Source: Stichopus chloronotus
Taxonomy: Eukaryota > Echinodermata > Holothuroidea > Aspidochirotida > Stichopodidae
NCBI GenBank assembly: GCA_021234535.1
Contig: CM037838.1
Span: 23,847,969-23,911,968 of the forward strand
Reading direction: 5' to 3'
Length of the DNA stretch: 64,000 nt
The notes beneath the pieces were generated by a model. The model made no database searches. It had not been told where the DNA came from and was given only the letters and a program-made list of their open reading frames with translations. The position numbers were made by a program, and so were the translations under genes. Of this stretch, positions 36,501 through 47,475 are shown piece by piece. The first letter of the stretch is position 1, and each line of letters opens with the position of its first letter.

Positions 36501-39500
36501 CTCGCCGTGTGGTTCGATACCGGTCCTGTCCCTCCTTACCATTCTGCCATCCTGATGTGCTAGGAATGAAAAGGTCTTGTAAAATTTCTATCGGAATTTA
36601 TGATGGTTTTCCTCCATCTCGTTTACTTCACCAGGAACAGCGGTAGTTCGATATCGGACCGGAAGGCGTCGATGGCGGTGTTTAAGCTTACCAGTACCCT
36701 TAGTACGGTAGATAGGAGTGCATTTGTTGTGACGAGACAGGTAAGTGGGTTGATCGCAAGTAACCAAACCAGGAGGGTTTGGAGGATTTGAGGTCAAAAT
36801 ATTATTATGGGAACGCCCTCCCCATGCCTCCTCCCCTCCCCTTCGTGGGGGCCTTCACTGCATTCAAAGAAAGATTGAGGGAAACATGCAATATGGATTG
36901 AAGATAGGTGGTGTGGCTATGATAAAGGCCTTAATAGCTAAAAAGCGTCAATTGCCATTGACTTGCGAAAAGCCATGGGCCTATGTTACACCAGTTCGTT
37001 GTCATGTGTATGAACAAGCATTGACATACATATACGCAGAGAGACAATTTCAATGTGTGCAGATATACATATAAAATACATAAACAAAATACATACATAA
37101 GTTAGACTGTGCCGTCAGTTTAAGATTAACAATTATCATTCGGTCAGGTAATGTATATAAAATCAAAACAACTTTTATCCATGGCGATATATTTTTTTTT
37201 TTTCGTCAAATGCATGAATCACAGTGTTGGAGCATCATAATCACTGCAGAGTGTCTACAATCTGGATTCGGCTGTTCCTGTTTACTGATTGTTTTACGTA
37301 ATTTTCAGGAGCTACAGAACAACCACAGCCAACACTTAACTTAGTCTGTCAAGCTTTTTATATTGTTTATTTTGCTATAAAGAATTATCCGTCAGAAAGT
37401 GTACTCACCGGGAAAAAGGTAAATAAAGCAAATTTTCTCCCTTTTGGTAAAGGAATACTGTATCTGTCTAAACATTGGGAGTACAGTATGATTTGCCCGA
37501 TGCAACTGAAAGTATGGAAAGAGAAAGGCAATGTGAGAATTATTTCAAACTACACTCACAGAATTATTTACCTAAATTATGTAAAATAAGAACTCCATAA
37601 ACTTTATGTAAAATTAATGTAAGCAGTATTTGTAAATTCTACATAATTTTGGTAAATTTTACTACATTTTAGTAAAATTGTTAAATCAAAATGTAAGACT
37701 TACATTAACTGTGTGTAAAATTTTACCAAAAAGTTATGGAGTTCTTATTTTACTTTACGTTTTTGTGAGTGTACAGGTACAAGATGACAATTATTAGTAA
37801 CAATATTTGAAACTAGAATAGTACTTTTCATTTAACTGGCTATTCCTTGTTTAGTCTTAGTTTTCTTATTTCTCTTCGATTACGGAATAAAACTGCTGTG
37901 TGTTGTTATCAAGCTCTGTAGAGAAAGAACAGATGAATATTCTTTACACCATCATTCTGCGCACCACTTAAAGCGTACGTGAGAGCTACCTTTGAAAAGA
38001 ACAAGTGACGGAAAAAAAAAAACGCGTCTCCTATGACGTCATCATCAGAGTGAGGGAAATGCATCTCCATTAGCTTAGTAGCCATAGGCTTATATCATCT
38101 TTGTCCCTAAAAAGCAGGAACGGGATGTTACGAATTGGCTGTTCAGTGACATCTTGAACATTTTCAATGTTAAAGTTTCTACACTTACACTGTAGCTATT
38201 AGCCAATGTCCACCGCAGGCATCCGACGCCATAGGCACAATGGGCAAACTGATCAAAATTAAGGTTGTGGCGATTGTGATTGGTCGAACAAAGCGCAGGA
38301 ACACGCCCACAAACCCAGTACAACCAATCAAGACCTGCACCAAGGAAGCCAAGGCGAGGGAACCTTGCACCTGAAATGTGATATAATCAAAACTCGAATG
38401 TATTCTAGCACTCATTACCAGACGATGAGATAAGGACGCCACTAAACAAATATGGAAATTTAAAATCCGAAAACTTAATACTTTTCATGTGAACCTTCAG
38501 GTCGTCTTCAGTATCATCCTTTGCTTTGTAATCATTTTCTCCTGATCTCTACGCCTGGTTTCAAACAACATCTTCATCTACAATTCACACTAATTGCATT
38601 TCAAATTTAGAGATTTTTTTTTTCATTTCGTTGTGATGTAGATGCCTGCGAAATATCCTCTCTAGTATTTTTGTAATTCGTTTTAGTCTTGTCTAAGGTG
38701 ATTATGGTGTAACTTGTGTAAGGTGTGTATCGGATGCGCAGTATGTGAGGTCAAAGTGGTTTTACGTTTATAATTTAAAGTTAGTAAAATTTCCTACATT
38801 AGAGGGATGAACCATGTGTACCTTATAACCTAAAGCAAGTTGCCTACGAGACCGTGACGGTGACACAGAATGTTAGCATAGGCCATTGCTACCTTAAATA
38901 AGGTATATTCAATACAATGGGAAACTTATGCTGTCAGATCAACACATAGATGTCCTTTATTGAAGCATCGTTGTGATTGGCCTACAAATAATCTTCTTTT
39001 AGGATGAATTGATTGGTCCTAACAGTAATACCTAAAAATGAATATGCAAATTATATGGTGAAAGGTAACTGCAGCATAATTAAGGGAAATTTAAAGGCTA
39101 AGAGCATAAATAAATTATAATATAATTATGCAACTGGAATGTGTACATAGGTACCATGTAAATAATATTTTTTTTCACCAGTAAACATTTAAAGGAATGG
39201 CGATCAAACTTACTTTGTTGTCATGATTTTACTTATGCACCATTTCGATTCAATCATCTAATCATATTGTGCATAAAAGCAAGTAAATACAATATGTTAC
39301 TTTCGCGAGATATTCTCTTATTCCTGCAGCACAGCAACTCATTCCCAACATTGTCACCCGATCAGACAGTAATTCCGCTAAATAATAGTAACAAACAACT
39401 TGGCAAACATGCACCCCCTAAAAAAAAAAACTCCCGGAGTCCGTACGCCCATTTCCTTACATCCCGAATATTTGCAAAGTAGTCAAAGAAAATAAAAGAA

Positions 39501-42500
39501 TGCGTAGTTCATTACGATTCTTGTATCACCTCAACCCTCATCTAATATGTATTACCGTACCACTGTTCATAGGCTAAGTGATTGTTTTTTTTTTCTTTCA
39601 CATGAATTGAGAAATTGCAAATATGATATTCCTATTTCAAGACTGTGTATACACAGCTTAGGAGATCCGGGAAATGCAGTTTTCGGCCATCTGGGAAGTT
39701 TGAATTACCCCAACTTTCCTTGTTCCCCGCGCCAGCTGGTGTGGTTGCGCTCCACTTTTATAGTCCTGTCACATATGCTCTCAGATTAGCCTCTGTCCCC
39801 GGTTAAAAACCCTGGACACGCACCCCCGAAATTGTCCTTTCATAAAAGTGTGCCGTAGTTGCTAGACCCTACCGGTCTCCACCTGTCGATCGTCAAATTT
39901 ATCGTTTGTCTCAAAATGTGCGGTATCGGACCAGTTTTGCCCTTTTATTACCACTTGAAGATACAGAAATCCATCATTCCAAAGCTCACGATTCTCCAAA
40001 TACCTCACAGCTTCCCGTTTTTTTTTTCTGGTCATGTTAATAGACGTTACACCAGACACCCGGCAGAGGGAAAACCTATTTGGATCTGTCCAATGTACAC
40101 AGAGCTATCAAAAAAAAAAAACAAGAGGGCAATCCACGGAGTTGCGTATCTCATCGCCAACGTGCATTGACCTAAATACAGGACATGCACACAGGGATTT
40201 GTAATAGTTTACTGCAACCACATCTCACAGAGACCTAGGGAACTGGTTGTAAATGAGTGGCAAACATTCTCCAAGCATCTCAATACTGATATCTACTGTA
40301 AGGTAGCAAACTTAATGTTATAGCCCGGTGCTACTGCTCAATTAACGATAACTAATGGCTCAAAAGTATCTGTGCATATTACGCCACATAACACAATTAT
40401 AACATTGGGTTATTCCATGTAGGTTAGGCTTAGTGGTTAGAGTTAGCTGCGGGATATAAGAGCATCCCGATGATGGGTATTTGCACAGGACCTGTGCAGG
40501 ACCTGGTTCTGCTAAAATTATTCTTTGACTTAAAAATAATGTTCTCACAGAAGACATTATCCACAGGGGCCAGTTCTGCTAAAGATGTTTTGGCTAAAGT
40601 TAAAAAGGTGGTGTCTAGTATTGACCCAGATGCTGGCTCTAAGTTTGTTACCAAACAATCATTCAATTTCACCAGTTTACTATAAGAGTAATATACTGTA
40701 TCTTCATTATTGTGTTCATAGGAACGGCCTTGCAAAATTTTGCATATAATGCTTAATTAGCTCTCAAGATATGGTGGAAATACCAATTTTGGGGCAAAAT
40801 TGGCTTTTTTTCCTCCAAAATTTCACTGGATTTACCATTACAGTAATATTATGTTGAACAATGTGTTTTCAGGTAAGTCCTAACAAACCTTTAAGCTTAT
40901 TGGTCTAATACTTCTCAAGATATGCTGGAAATACAAATTTTGGGGCAAAATTGGCTTTTTTTTTAAAAAAAAAAAAATCAGCAAAATTCACTGGATTTAT
41001 CATTACAGTAATATTATGTTGAATAATGTGTTCTCAGGTGAGCACTTATAAATTTAAGTTAATTGGTTTAATAATTCTCAAGATATGCTGGAAATACAAA
41101 TTTTGGGGCAAAATTGGCTCTATTTCTAAAAAATCAACAAATTTCACTCTTTTTATTACAAAAGTGATACACCTTGAATATTTCATTTTCATTTAAGTTT
41201 TTTGCAAAATTTTGCATTAAATGCTCACGTACTTCTCAAGATATGCTGGAAATACCAATTTTGGGGCAAAATTTGCTTTTCTTTGAAAATAAAATCAGCA
41301 AATTTGACTCGATTTACCATACAACTAATACATCTCGCACATATTGGCATCATGCACAACCCTACCAAGTTTCAACTTAATCGCTCATATGCTTTTCAAA
41401 GTATTCTGGAAACAAACACAATTTGGATAGGTCCGGACGCACACGCACACACACACCCACACACACAGCTTTGTTTTCCATTCATTCCGAGGACCTCAGT
41501 GTGCTTTCTTTTGTTTTTTCTTCCTCAACCCTCACTTTGACAATAGATTCTCTATTGTTAATCTAGAGAGGACTGGAAAAATCTAGTGAATTTTCTACAG
41601 AGGACCTAAAATCTATTGTTTCGGTCCTCGATCCCACCGGAAAACAAGAACACACACAGGCACACGAGCACACGTATTGGCACAGACACGTTTTCATTTA
41701 TACCACCCAAAAGGACCCTCCTGTGCCCATGGTCACTCTACCATGGGGTACCCCTGGGGTGTTGCTACTCATCCACTCCAAGCGTTTCCATGGCAACCAT
41801 TCTCCCATGGGTGCACAGTACAATATATAGCTCCACTAGCCAAGTGACTACAATATCTCACCTTGCCCCTATAGGGCGATGAGATAAAAATGCAGAGCGT
41901 AGATCTGCCGGGGCAATTCATAACCTGCCAGTTAGTCAAACATGCCTCTCCTCAGTTTTCAATTTGTATAGGGGGCCCTGGTTTTTAGTTAGTACTCTAC
42001 CTGTTGTATTCTGTTTAGAGCTTCGTTTCTCAAGTCTTGTTGTTCCACGATGGTCGAGTTTGCTGATAAAAGAGCAAATAAAACTGATGTGCTCATAGTA
42101 GGTGTGTATGTCCTGTAACTGTGATCTAAAGGTTAGGCAATAACCTTAGGCAATAATGTTACAAACGGCGGTGTCATTTTCATAATACTCTGTTTAACTT
42201 TCAAAACAATCACTTTAATATACACAGCACTGAGATGTTTAGTACACTTCATGACCTTTCACTGTGTTTGTTCTTTAAACAGTGATACTTCCCAATTAGT
42301 GCCCAATAAAAGAGTAAGTTTTATCTTATGTTCTTATGGTTTTTAAATTGCAAGTCACATGACACAGTCACGAACATCGGATAAATAGATCCTATAATGT
42401 ATGAAGTAACCAGAACCTGCACTCACTTACCACTTATCGTAACCACATGACTTTACATTATACACAACTTCCTACATCCCCAACAGTGCAAATTGAAGTT

Positions 42501-45500
42501 AGGGACGATGTCCTTGATTAAATCTATGGCATTCTTATCAAGCTATACTACCCCATAGAAACTGTGCAGCCTAAGCTTGGTCGTTTCTGTATGGTAGTAT
42601 GGTAGGCTCCACCAAGATACCAACACATCTCTTACAAAGAAAAGTATTAACATTTATTCTACACAACGTCAACTGTGATATCGGGGTATCTTCAACAAAC
42701 CTGTTACAGGAGCAGGACAAGGCCCTTTCATACCAAGGAAGACAAGAGCCGGCATGAGGAAAGCTGCACTAGGTCCTTGAAAGATTGGTAATCTTTAAAA
42801 AAGACATCGAGGTTTATGTCAGGAATCATTAAGAAACAACGGTCATCGTGGCGTTTGAATTGTTCAATCTAAAGTTATGATGTCCACATGACTTATCAAA
42901 TTTTTTTTTGCATCCAGTTGACTTAGTATTTCACCCTATGCCGAAATGTTTTGCACTGAGCGATTACATTTGATAAAACGGTCCTTTTCCATGCTTTGTT
43001 ACTATCCTAATTCAGTGTTGCTTTAATAGGGGTATAACCTAAACAATCAGTGAGATGCTTACATGTACAGTACGGTATATATAATATATAATCGTGCAAA
43101 TGACAATGACACGCCTCTTGGAACTGTGGCAAAACGCCCATAATGGCGGCGCATTGATCTGAAAAGTAAAGGGACTCCGAGGGTTACTTTAAAGACAACG
43201 GAGCGTCTCAAGTCTTTCATGAATAGAACGCCTCGGAATTCGTTACGTCACTTCCTCAGTTTTGTTCGCCTTATTGTGAGTCACTGCTAATACACGGATT
43301 TGTCATTAACGGTTGACTTGTAGGCGCAAGTAACATACACACAGTACGTGTAACCACGAGCAGTGCAAACACACATAAGTTCAAGCGTTTCATGCGACGA
43401 CCCTTTGTCCTTCAAGCTCACTCTCTGCGTGAGTATACTTTGGCCCTCTGGCAACATTACGCAGATCATTTAAGAGTCCTTTGCCATTAGCATTATCAGG
43501 TGTGTCACGTCTAGTAGCTACGTGCAGCCTTTACGAAAGCTGATTAGGGCCAACAAAAACATATTTTTAATTCATAATTACGAGTTAATAATAGGTAATT
43601 ACGAATAATGATTCGTATAGTCTCTAAAACATGCGGTGCAACCTTTCTAAAATGTGTCATTTGTTTATCTCAAGCTCGAACAGCACTTCCGCATTCACCC
43701 CTCCCCCGCCACCCCCAGATCCCCTTCGCTCTCCGTCTTCCAATTACTCCAGTTGCATGATATTATCACTTTCGACGTGTTTAAAGAAAATACTTGTGAA
43801 TTATTTCCCAATTCCAAATGTAAGCAGATACGTAAATTAAAAAGCATATGGACGAATCTCTTGCTTTTAAAGAAGAGAGGTAAAAAAAAAAACAGGTGAT
43901 ATATCCTGTGTTACATAGAGGTGATAAGATTTTCCGAGGGGGCAGATGTAGGCAGCAAGTGTGGGAAACGGGGGAAACAATTTCAATCATTTGCATCTAG
44001 AACCCTAGAAAAGGCAGAAAAGAAAAATCAGGGGACACAACCTCCCATAAGAACCTCCCAGAGCTGATAAAACTGTAACTTTGATGCCCCCCGCCCCATT
44101 AGTTAGCCTGGCTTCGGACTTGGGTGGTGTAGTAAATACACAGTTTAATTTTTTCGGTTTATCAATTTGCTAGAGCGCCACCATACAGCTTTAACTTCCT
44201 TAGAAACCATTATACCGTTTCCGAAACGTTTCCTTTCTTTCGATGCGTGAGTGAACTGAGTAGATTTCATAGTTTTCTTAGTTATGTGTTGTAGTTAAGT
44301 TCTCTCTGATATGATTTGGAGCTATTATCCTAGTTTTGCTGTAATCGCCAAATATCCGTCATACCTGGTTACTACTCGTTAATGGGCATACAGGCCCTAT
44401 CATCATGTGGTCCTAGTGTTATCTAACGGCCCGCCTGCACAGTTCAGTTATGCCATATATAGCTGCATTGTCGTTGTGCTTTAGTTTGTTGTATTATTTT
44501 CGCTAGGATTTCTTGAAAAACGTAATTGCTAATCGTACATTTTGATCTGACTGTTCTATTTATTGCAGAAATAAACCATCGAATTACAAGCTAATTGCCT
44601 AACCTTTCCTTGAACCTTTCTTTGGGGGGGGGGGGGCTAATCATTAGAACAGAAGCTTATGACTTACCTCGTGCCAAGAAAAGACTGAAGGTACGTAGTA
44701 ACTCCAGTGATGAAGAATGAACTTGCAATGGACATGTTGAGCAGTTCACGATCTTGATCGAAGCATAAGGATGGAGCTAGAATTAAAGGCATCATGAAGC
44801 AGAAGATGGCAGACATGGAGAAATGCTTATATCGACGGGAGGAGAGAAGAGAAAGAAAGAGAAAGAAAGAGATAAAAGTAAAACAAGTTGGGAGGGAAAA
44901 AAATCGCAGACATTCATAAGATCCAGCGAATCTGTCAGTAAGAGTTATGTAATGATACTGTACACTTCGGTACCACGATATTTTTATATATTGATATTTT
45001 ATTTGCAAGCCATGGTTTCTAAAGTCGAACATAGGGAGTATCGTAAGTAAAAACCACAGCACAATCAACACAAAAAGAAGAACATTTCTATTTAAAGGGA
45101 TTTCCACTGAAGGAAATTTGCATTTCATAAAATTTAGGAATATCTTTTGTCTCTGGTAATAACTATCTCAATAACATGTTAGTTTCGGAAGTTATAACGT
45201 TTAGAGTTATTCATTTCAAAAATGATTCCTTGCATAATAGGGAACTTGTGATGTCACCCAGCCAAAAAACTTCATGAATATCGTTTGTATTTCTTTATAA
45301 TGTTGACTGTCTTAAAAGCATACTGCAATAGATTAAGGGATGTGACTTTTATTTCCACAATATTTTAGGGCAAATCTACAACATACCCAATCTACATTTT
45401 CACTATCGTCCGGTTTCAAGGTTAATAGAGGACGTTAGTTTTTTTTCAAGGAAAACAACGGTTTTTTATGATAATTTGTTCATAGCTGGAATGTTCATAG

Positions 45501-47475
45501 CTGGAATATGAGTTGAAAATTGTCATATTTTGTCACTGAAAGTCAAATATGTTACAGCCACAATAAAACACTGCCGCATTCTTGCACTATGGAGCTATTT
45601 CGTAATAGCTCTGTGCCTGCACACATGAATATATGCATCCATTCTTATTGGTCTGTTGATTTCAAATTAACAGTGATTAACAGCTATGCTTTCTTGGAGA
45701 GTCTGGATTTTGTAGGTTCAACATAAATGGTGAGGCAATTTGCATATTCAATTATCTGGAAGATGAATGCATAGTTCTCTTTCAGATTTTGTTACAGGTG
45801 ATCTCAGCCCCTACATTCCCTTCCTTGAAACACTGAGGAAGAACAATGATATGTGACCAGCGATTGCTAGTATACAATTCATATTCCAGCATTAAATTTC
45901 TGTTGTTGTCTAAAGTCACTTTGGTATGTTTAACGAGTTAATCACGTGTGAGTTAAATTGGAAATCATGGTTTGACTGAGAAAGTTCACCTTTAGTTGAT
46001 TTTTCTTTCTAAACTGATTGTTCACCGAAATATAGAGACGTTGGGGAGGTGTTTGAAAGAAGTAGAAACGGTAATTATTGCGTTAATTATTGTTCAATGA
46101 GAACTCTTGATATTTGTCGGGTACAAAAATAAACGTTCATGTACAAGACAAGACAGCCTCCTCTATACGATGACCAATCACAGCATAAGACTAATATGAC
46201 GTTATATGAATAAACATAACCGAATGTTCACGGTTCCCATGCTGTTCGTGCATTGCGCAATGCCACGTAAACAAGAGTTTAGTGATAGTTTAGCACACGT
46301 AGGCTACTTATGAAATAGGAAGCCCCACCTCCTCATACCATGAAAAGGCGATAGTATTGAATATTCATATTGATTCGATGAATATGGATGTTACAGACTT
46401 CCGGAGTTCTTCACCGATTTTTTGCGAATTTGACTCGTTTCTCGAAATTGTCCACATGTTTTGAGATAATATTGATCATATTTGTTAGTTATAACACATT
46501 GCACGATACCGGTGTGGAATTGTAGTGAAATAAATTGTGAAAATAAACCCTGATTTCCTCTTTAATTTTTGGTTTCAAAAGAAATGTGATGATGGATCTA
46601 CGAGCTTGTCGAAGACCTTTACAATGAATCTATCGCAACAGCGGCACAGCATTGTACTCCGGCCATAGGCCTACTTTCCATTGGGACAGTCCTTTTTTTT
46701 GTTAACTATATTCCCTAGGCCTATACTAACTCATCGTTTTCCTTTTTTTTTTAGTTTATAATTGTCCAACATTTCGGAAACCAAAGGAAGTCGATGGATG
46801 AAATACTTCGAACACTGTGGATACGAGCAGCAAGTTATTGAAAACTTCTCACAAGAAGGGGTAGGTGCTTCTTAATCATAATCATATTAACACTTTTCAA
46901 TAACTTTTAGGTCTTAACTAAATGAGGCCCATCTATGGCCCTGCACTGACTTGTAGTTCTACAACGGGTAGCTTTTAAGTTTGAGTACGATGGACAACAA
47001 CGTAAGTTTAAACAAAAACCTTAGGTTTACAACAAAAACTTAAATTGAAACAACGACGGAAGTTGAAACAACAACGTATAGTTCAAACAGCAACGTAAGT
47101 TGAAACATCAAACATAGCTTTCCCTTTTAGAGTTCCATATACTTTCCCTCTTACTAATTCTTTGAGTCAAGTTTTAATTAAAGAAAAAAAAAATCACCCA
47201 GCCAACACAGAACGACAAACACTTGCCAGCCTCTTTGCGTTACGACCAGACGACGCTTGAGAAAATTGGCCAGCAGTTGCTTGACTTACCTGAATACCCA
47301 TTAAAATTGTCGATGGCCAAGGCGGTACATCTTCGACACCGTAAATGACAATACCTTGATTTCTCGTTTCGGTATCGCCGCCATTTCCACCTTCTTGGTC
47401 TACTGGTTCGCAGATGTTAGTCGTTGACTTTGCCGTAATCGAGTCCTTCATCGCGTTATCTTTGTCGATATCCAT
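30367..47475 (-). CDS. SLC23A: Gene B: SLC23/NAT-family transporter, complete 12-exon coding region
   Basis: Paralogue of gene A with the same predicted fold and role. Joined exons: 47290-47475, 44668-44825, 42701-42792, 42001-42062, 38189-38370, 37409-37505, 35894-36050, 35018-35271, 34599-34728, 33085-33228, 32018-32113, 30367-30575. The sum is 1767 nt (588 residues plus TGA) with no in-frame stop and matched phases. Q62-H63, E337, D341 and H-A-I-N-R-G are intact. The NAT signature (residues 387-396) is [11 protein letters not shown] chose ATG 47473-47475: the same open frame runs up to about 47583, but only from a GTG, and a TAA lies just above it. An upstream exon supplying a longer N-terminus cannot be excluded. 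Introns hold several inverted-repeat elements. The last residues E-R-V-V lack the PDZ-type ending of gene A. Family certain, substrate open. Confidence 0.92.
31559..31597. repeat. Tight hairpin in gene B intron 11
   Basis: 19-bp arms 31559-31577 and 31579-31597 with one mismatch and a single-base loop. Confidence 0.8.
31791..31985. mobile_element. Foldback element beside gene B exon 11
   Basis: Arms 31815-31846 and 31938-31969 are inverted copies (about 28 of 32 match), extended outward by further inverted similarity (CGACTG.TAC). The arms are CpG-rich (GCGCATG). The element lies in intron 11, about 30 nt after the exon 11 donor. Confidence 0.7.
32018..32113 (-). CDS. SLC23A: Gene B coding exon 11
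   Basis: Encodes [10 protein letters not shown] and [13 protein letters not shown]. 96 nt; acceptor CGAAG, donor GTAAAC. A foldback element starts about 30 nt past this donor. Confidence 0.93.
33085..33228 (-). CDS. SLC23A: Gene B coding exon 10
   Basis: Encodes [19 protein letters not shown] and a membrane segment ending H-P-G-S-L-Q-T. 144 nt; acceptor TGTAG, donor GTTAGT. Confidence 0.92.
34045..34267. mobile_element. TA-flanked MITE, family 3, copy 1 (gene B intron 9)
   Basis: 223 bp including flanking TA, with inverted ends CACTCACA...TGTGAGTG. The whole element is itself imperfectly palindromic (AACTCCATAA in both halves). The TA target suggests a Tc1/mariner-type non-autonomous element. 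Copy 2 at 37551-37773 is the same length, nearly identical and inverted. Confidence 0.85.
34599..34728 (-). CDS. SLC23A: Gene B coding exon 9
   Basis: Encodes I-A-S-R-A-S, a membrane segment and [12 protein letters not shown]. 130 nt; acceptor ACAG, donor GTATGT. Confidence 0.92.
35018..35271 (-). CDS. SLC23A: Gene B coding exon 8 (core helix and NAT signature)
   Basis: Encodes [11 protein letters not shown] (E337, D341), [11 protein letters not shown] and the altered signature [10 protein letters not shown]. 254 nt; acceptor TCCAG, donor GTACAT. Its nucleotide sequence is very close to exon 8 of gene A. Confidence 0.95.
35894..36050 (-). CDS. SLC23A: Gene B coding exon 7
   Basis: Encodes [24 protein letters not shown] and K-I-P-Y-P-G. 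157 nt; acceptor CAAAG, donor GTAAAT. Confidence 0.93.
36424..36747. repeat. Foldback repeat in gene B intron 6
   Basis: Left arm 36424-36530 and right arm about 36645-36747 are inverted copies at roughly 80% by eye. Shared blocks are CCTGTCTC, ACAACAA, GCACTCC and GTACTGGTAA. In the right reading frames both arms read T-P-I-Y-R-(T/A)-K-x-T-G, so the unit may derive from a coding repeat. Confidence 0.75.
37409..37505 (-). CDS. SLC23A: Gene B coding exon 6
   Basis: Encodes [20 protein letters not shown]. 97 nt; acceptor TTTCAG, donor GTGAGT. A MITE sits only 45 nt upstream of its acceptor border (37551-37773). Confidence 0.92.
37551..37773. mobile_element. TA-flanked MITE, family 3, copy 2 (gene B intron 5)
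   Basis: 223 bp, TACACTCACA...TGTGAGTGTA, reverse complement of copy 1 with only a few differences. Ends 45 nt upstream of the exon 6 border. Confidence 0.85.
38189..38370 (-). CDS. SLC23A: Gene B coding exon 5
   Basis: Begins V-Q-G-S-L-A-L-A-S (human V-Q-G-A-I-M-V-S-S), with R-F-V-R-P-I-T-I and A-S-D-A-C-G-G-H-W. 182 nt; acceptor TTCAG, donor GTAAGT. Confidence 0.93.
39420..40065. repeat. Interspersed repeat, copy 2 (family shared with 13081-13705)
   Basis: Collinear with 13081-13705 in the same orientation, located in gene B intron 4. Roughly 75-80% similar by eye. No ORF worth calling. Confidence 0.7.
40740..41400. repeat. ~155-bp tandem array in gene B intron 4
   Basis: TCTCAAGATATG(C/G)TGGAAATAC(C/A)AATTTTGGGGCAAAAT recurs at 40762, 40913, 41076 and 41234 (spacings 151, 163, 158), with a decayed fifth start near 41393. 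A CA-rich stretch follows at 41438-41468. The ORF at 40470-40685 precedes it and is not recognised. Confidence 0.85.
42001..42062 (-). CDS. SLC23A: Gene B coding exon 4
   Basis: A 62-nt exon encoding [15 protein letters not shown]. It keeps the N-S-T sequon seen in gene A. Acceptor TCAG, donor GTAGAG. Confidence 0.85.
42701..42792 (-). CDS. SLC23A: Gene B coding exon 3
   Basis: Encodes [12 protein letters not shown] (close to human L-P-L-F-Q-A-S-A-F-A-F-L) and a TM3-like stretch, ending C-P-A-P-V-T. 92 nt, acceptor TAAAG, donor GTTTGT (weak but GT). Confidence 0.9.
44668..44825 (-). CDS. SLC23A: Gene B coding exon 2
   Basis: Starts with H63 of the TM1 Q-H pair and encodes TM1-TM2 with F-D-Q-D-R-E-L-L-N and Y-L-Q-S-F-L-G-T-R. 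158 nt as in A; acceptor ATAAG, donor GTAAGT. Confidence 0.92.
45953..46565. mobile_element. TTAA-type MITE, family 2, copy 2 (gene B intron 1)
   Basis: 613 bp, TTAA-bounded, reverse orientation of 3012-3658 over its full length. Confidence 0.8.
47290..47475 (-). CDS. SLC23A: Gene B coding exon 1 (start codon)
   Basis: 62 residues: an acidic N-terminus beginning M-D-I-D-K-D, then [17 protein letters not shown]. Donor GTAAGT. Its last 54 coding bases and the adjoining donor are identical to gene A. The N-terminal half differs from A and has a few extra residues. Confidence 0.82.
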
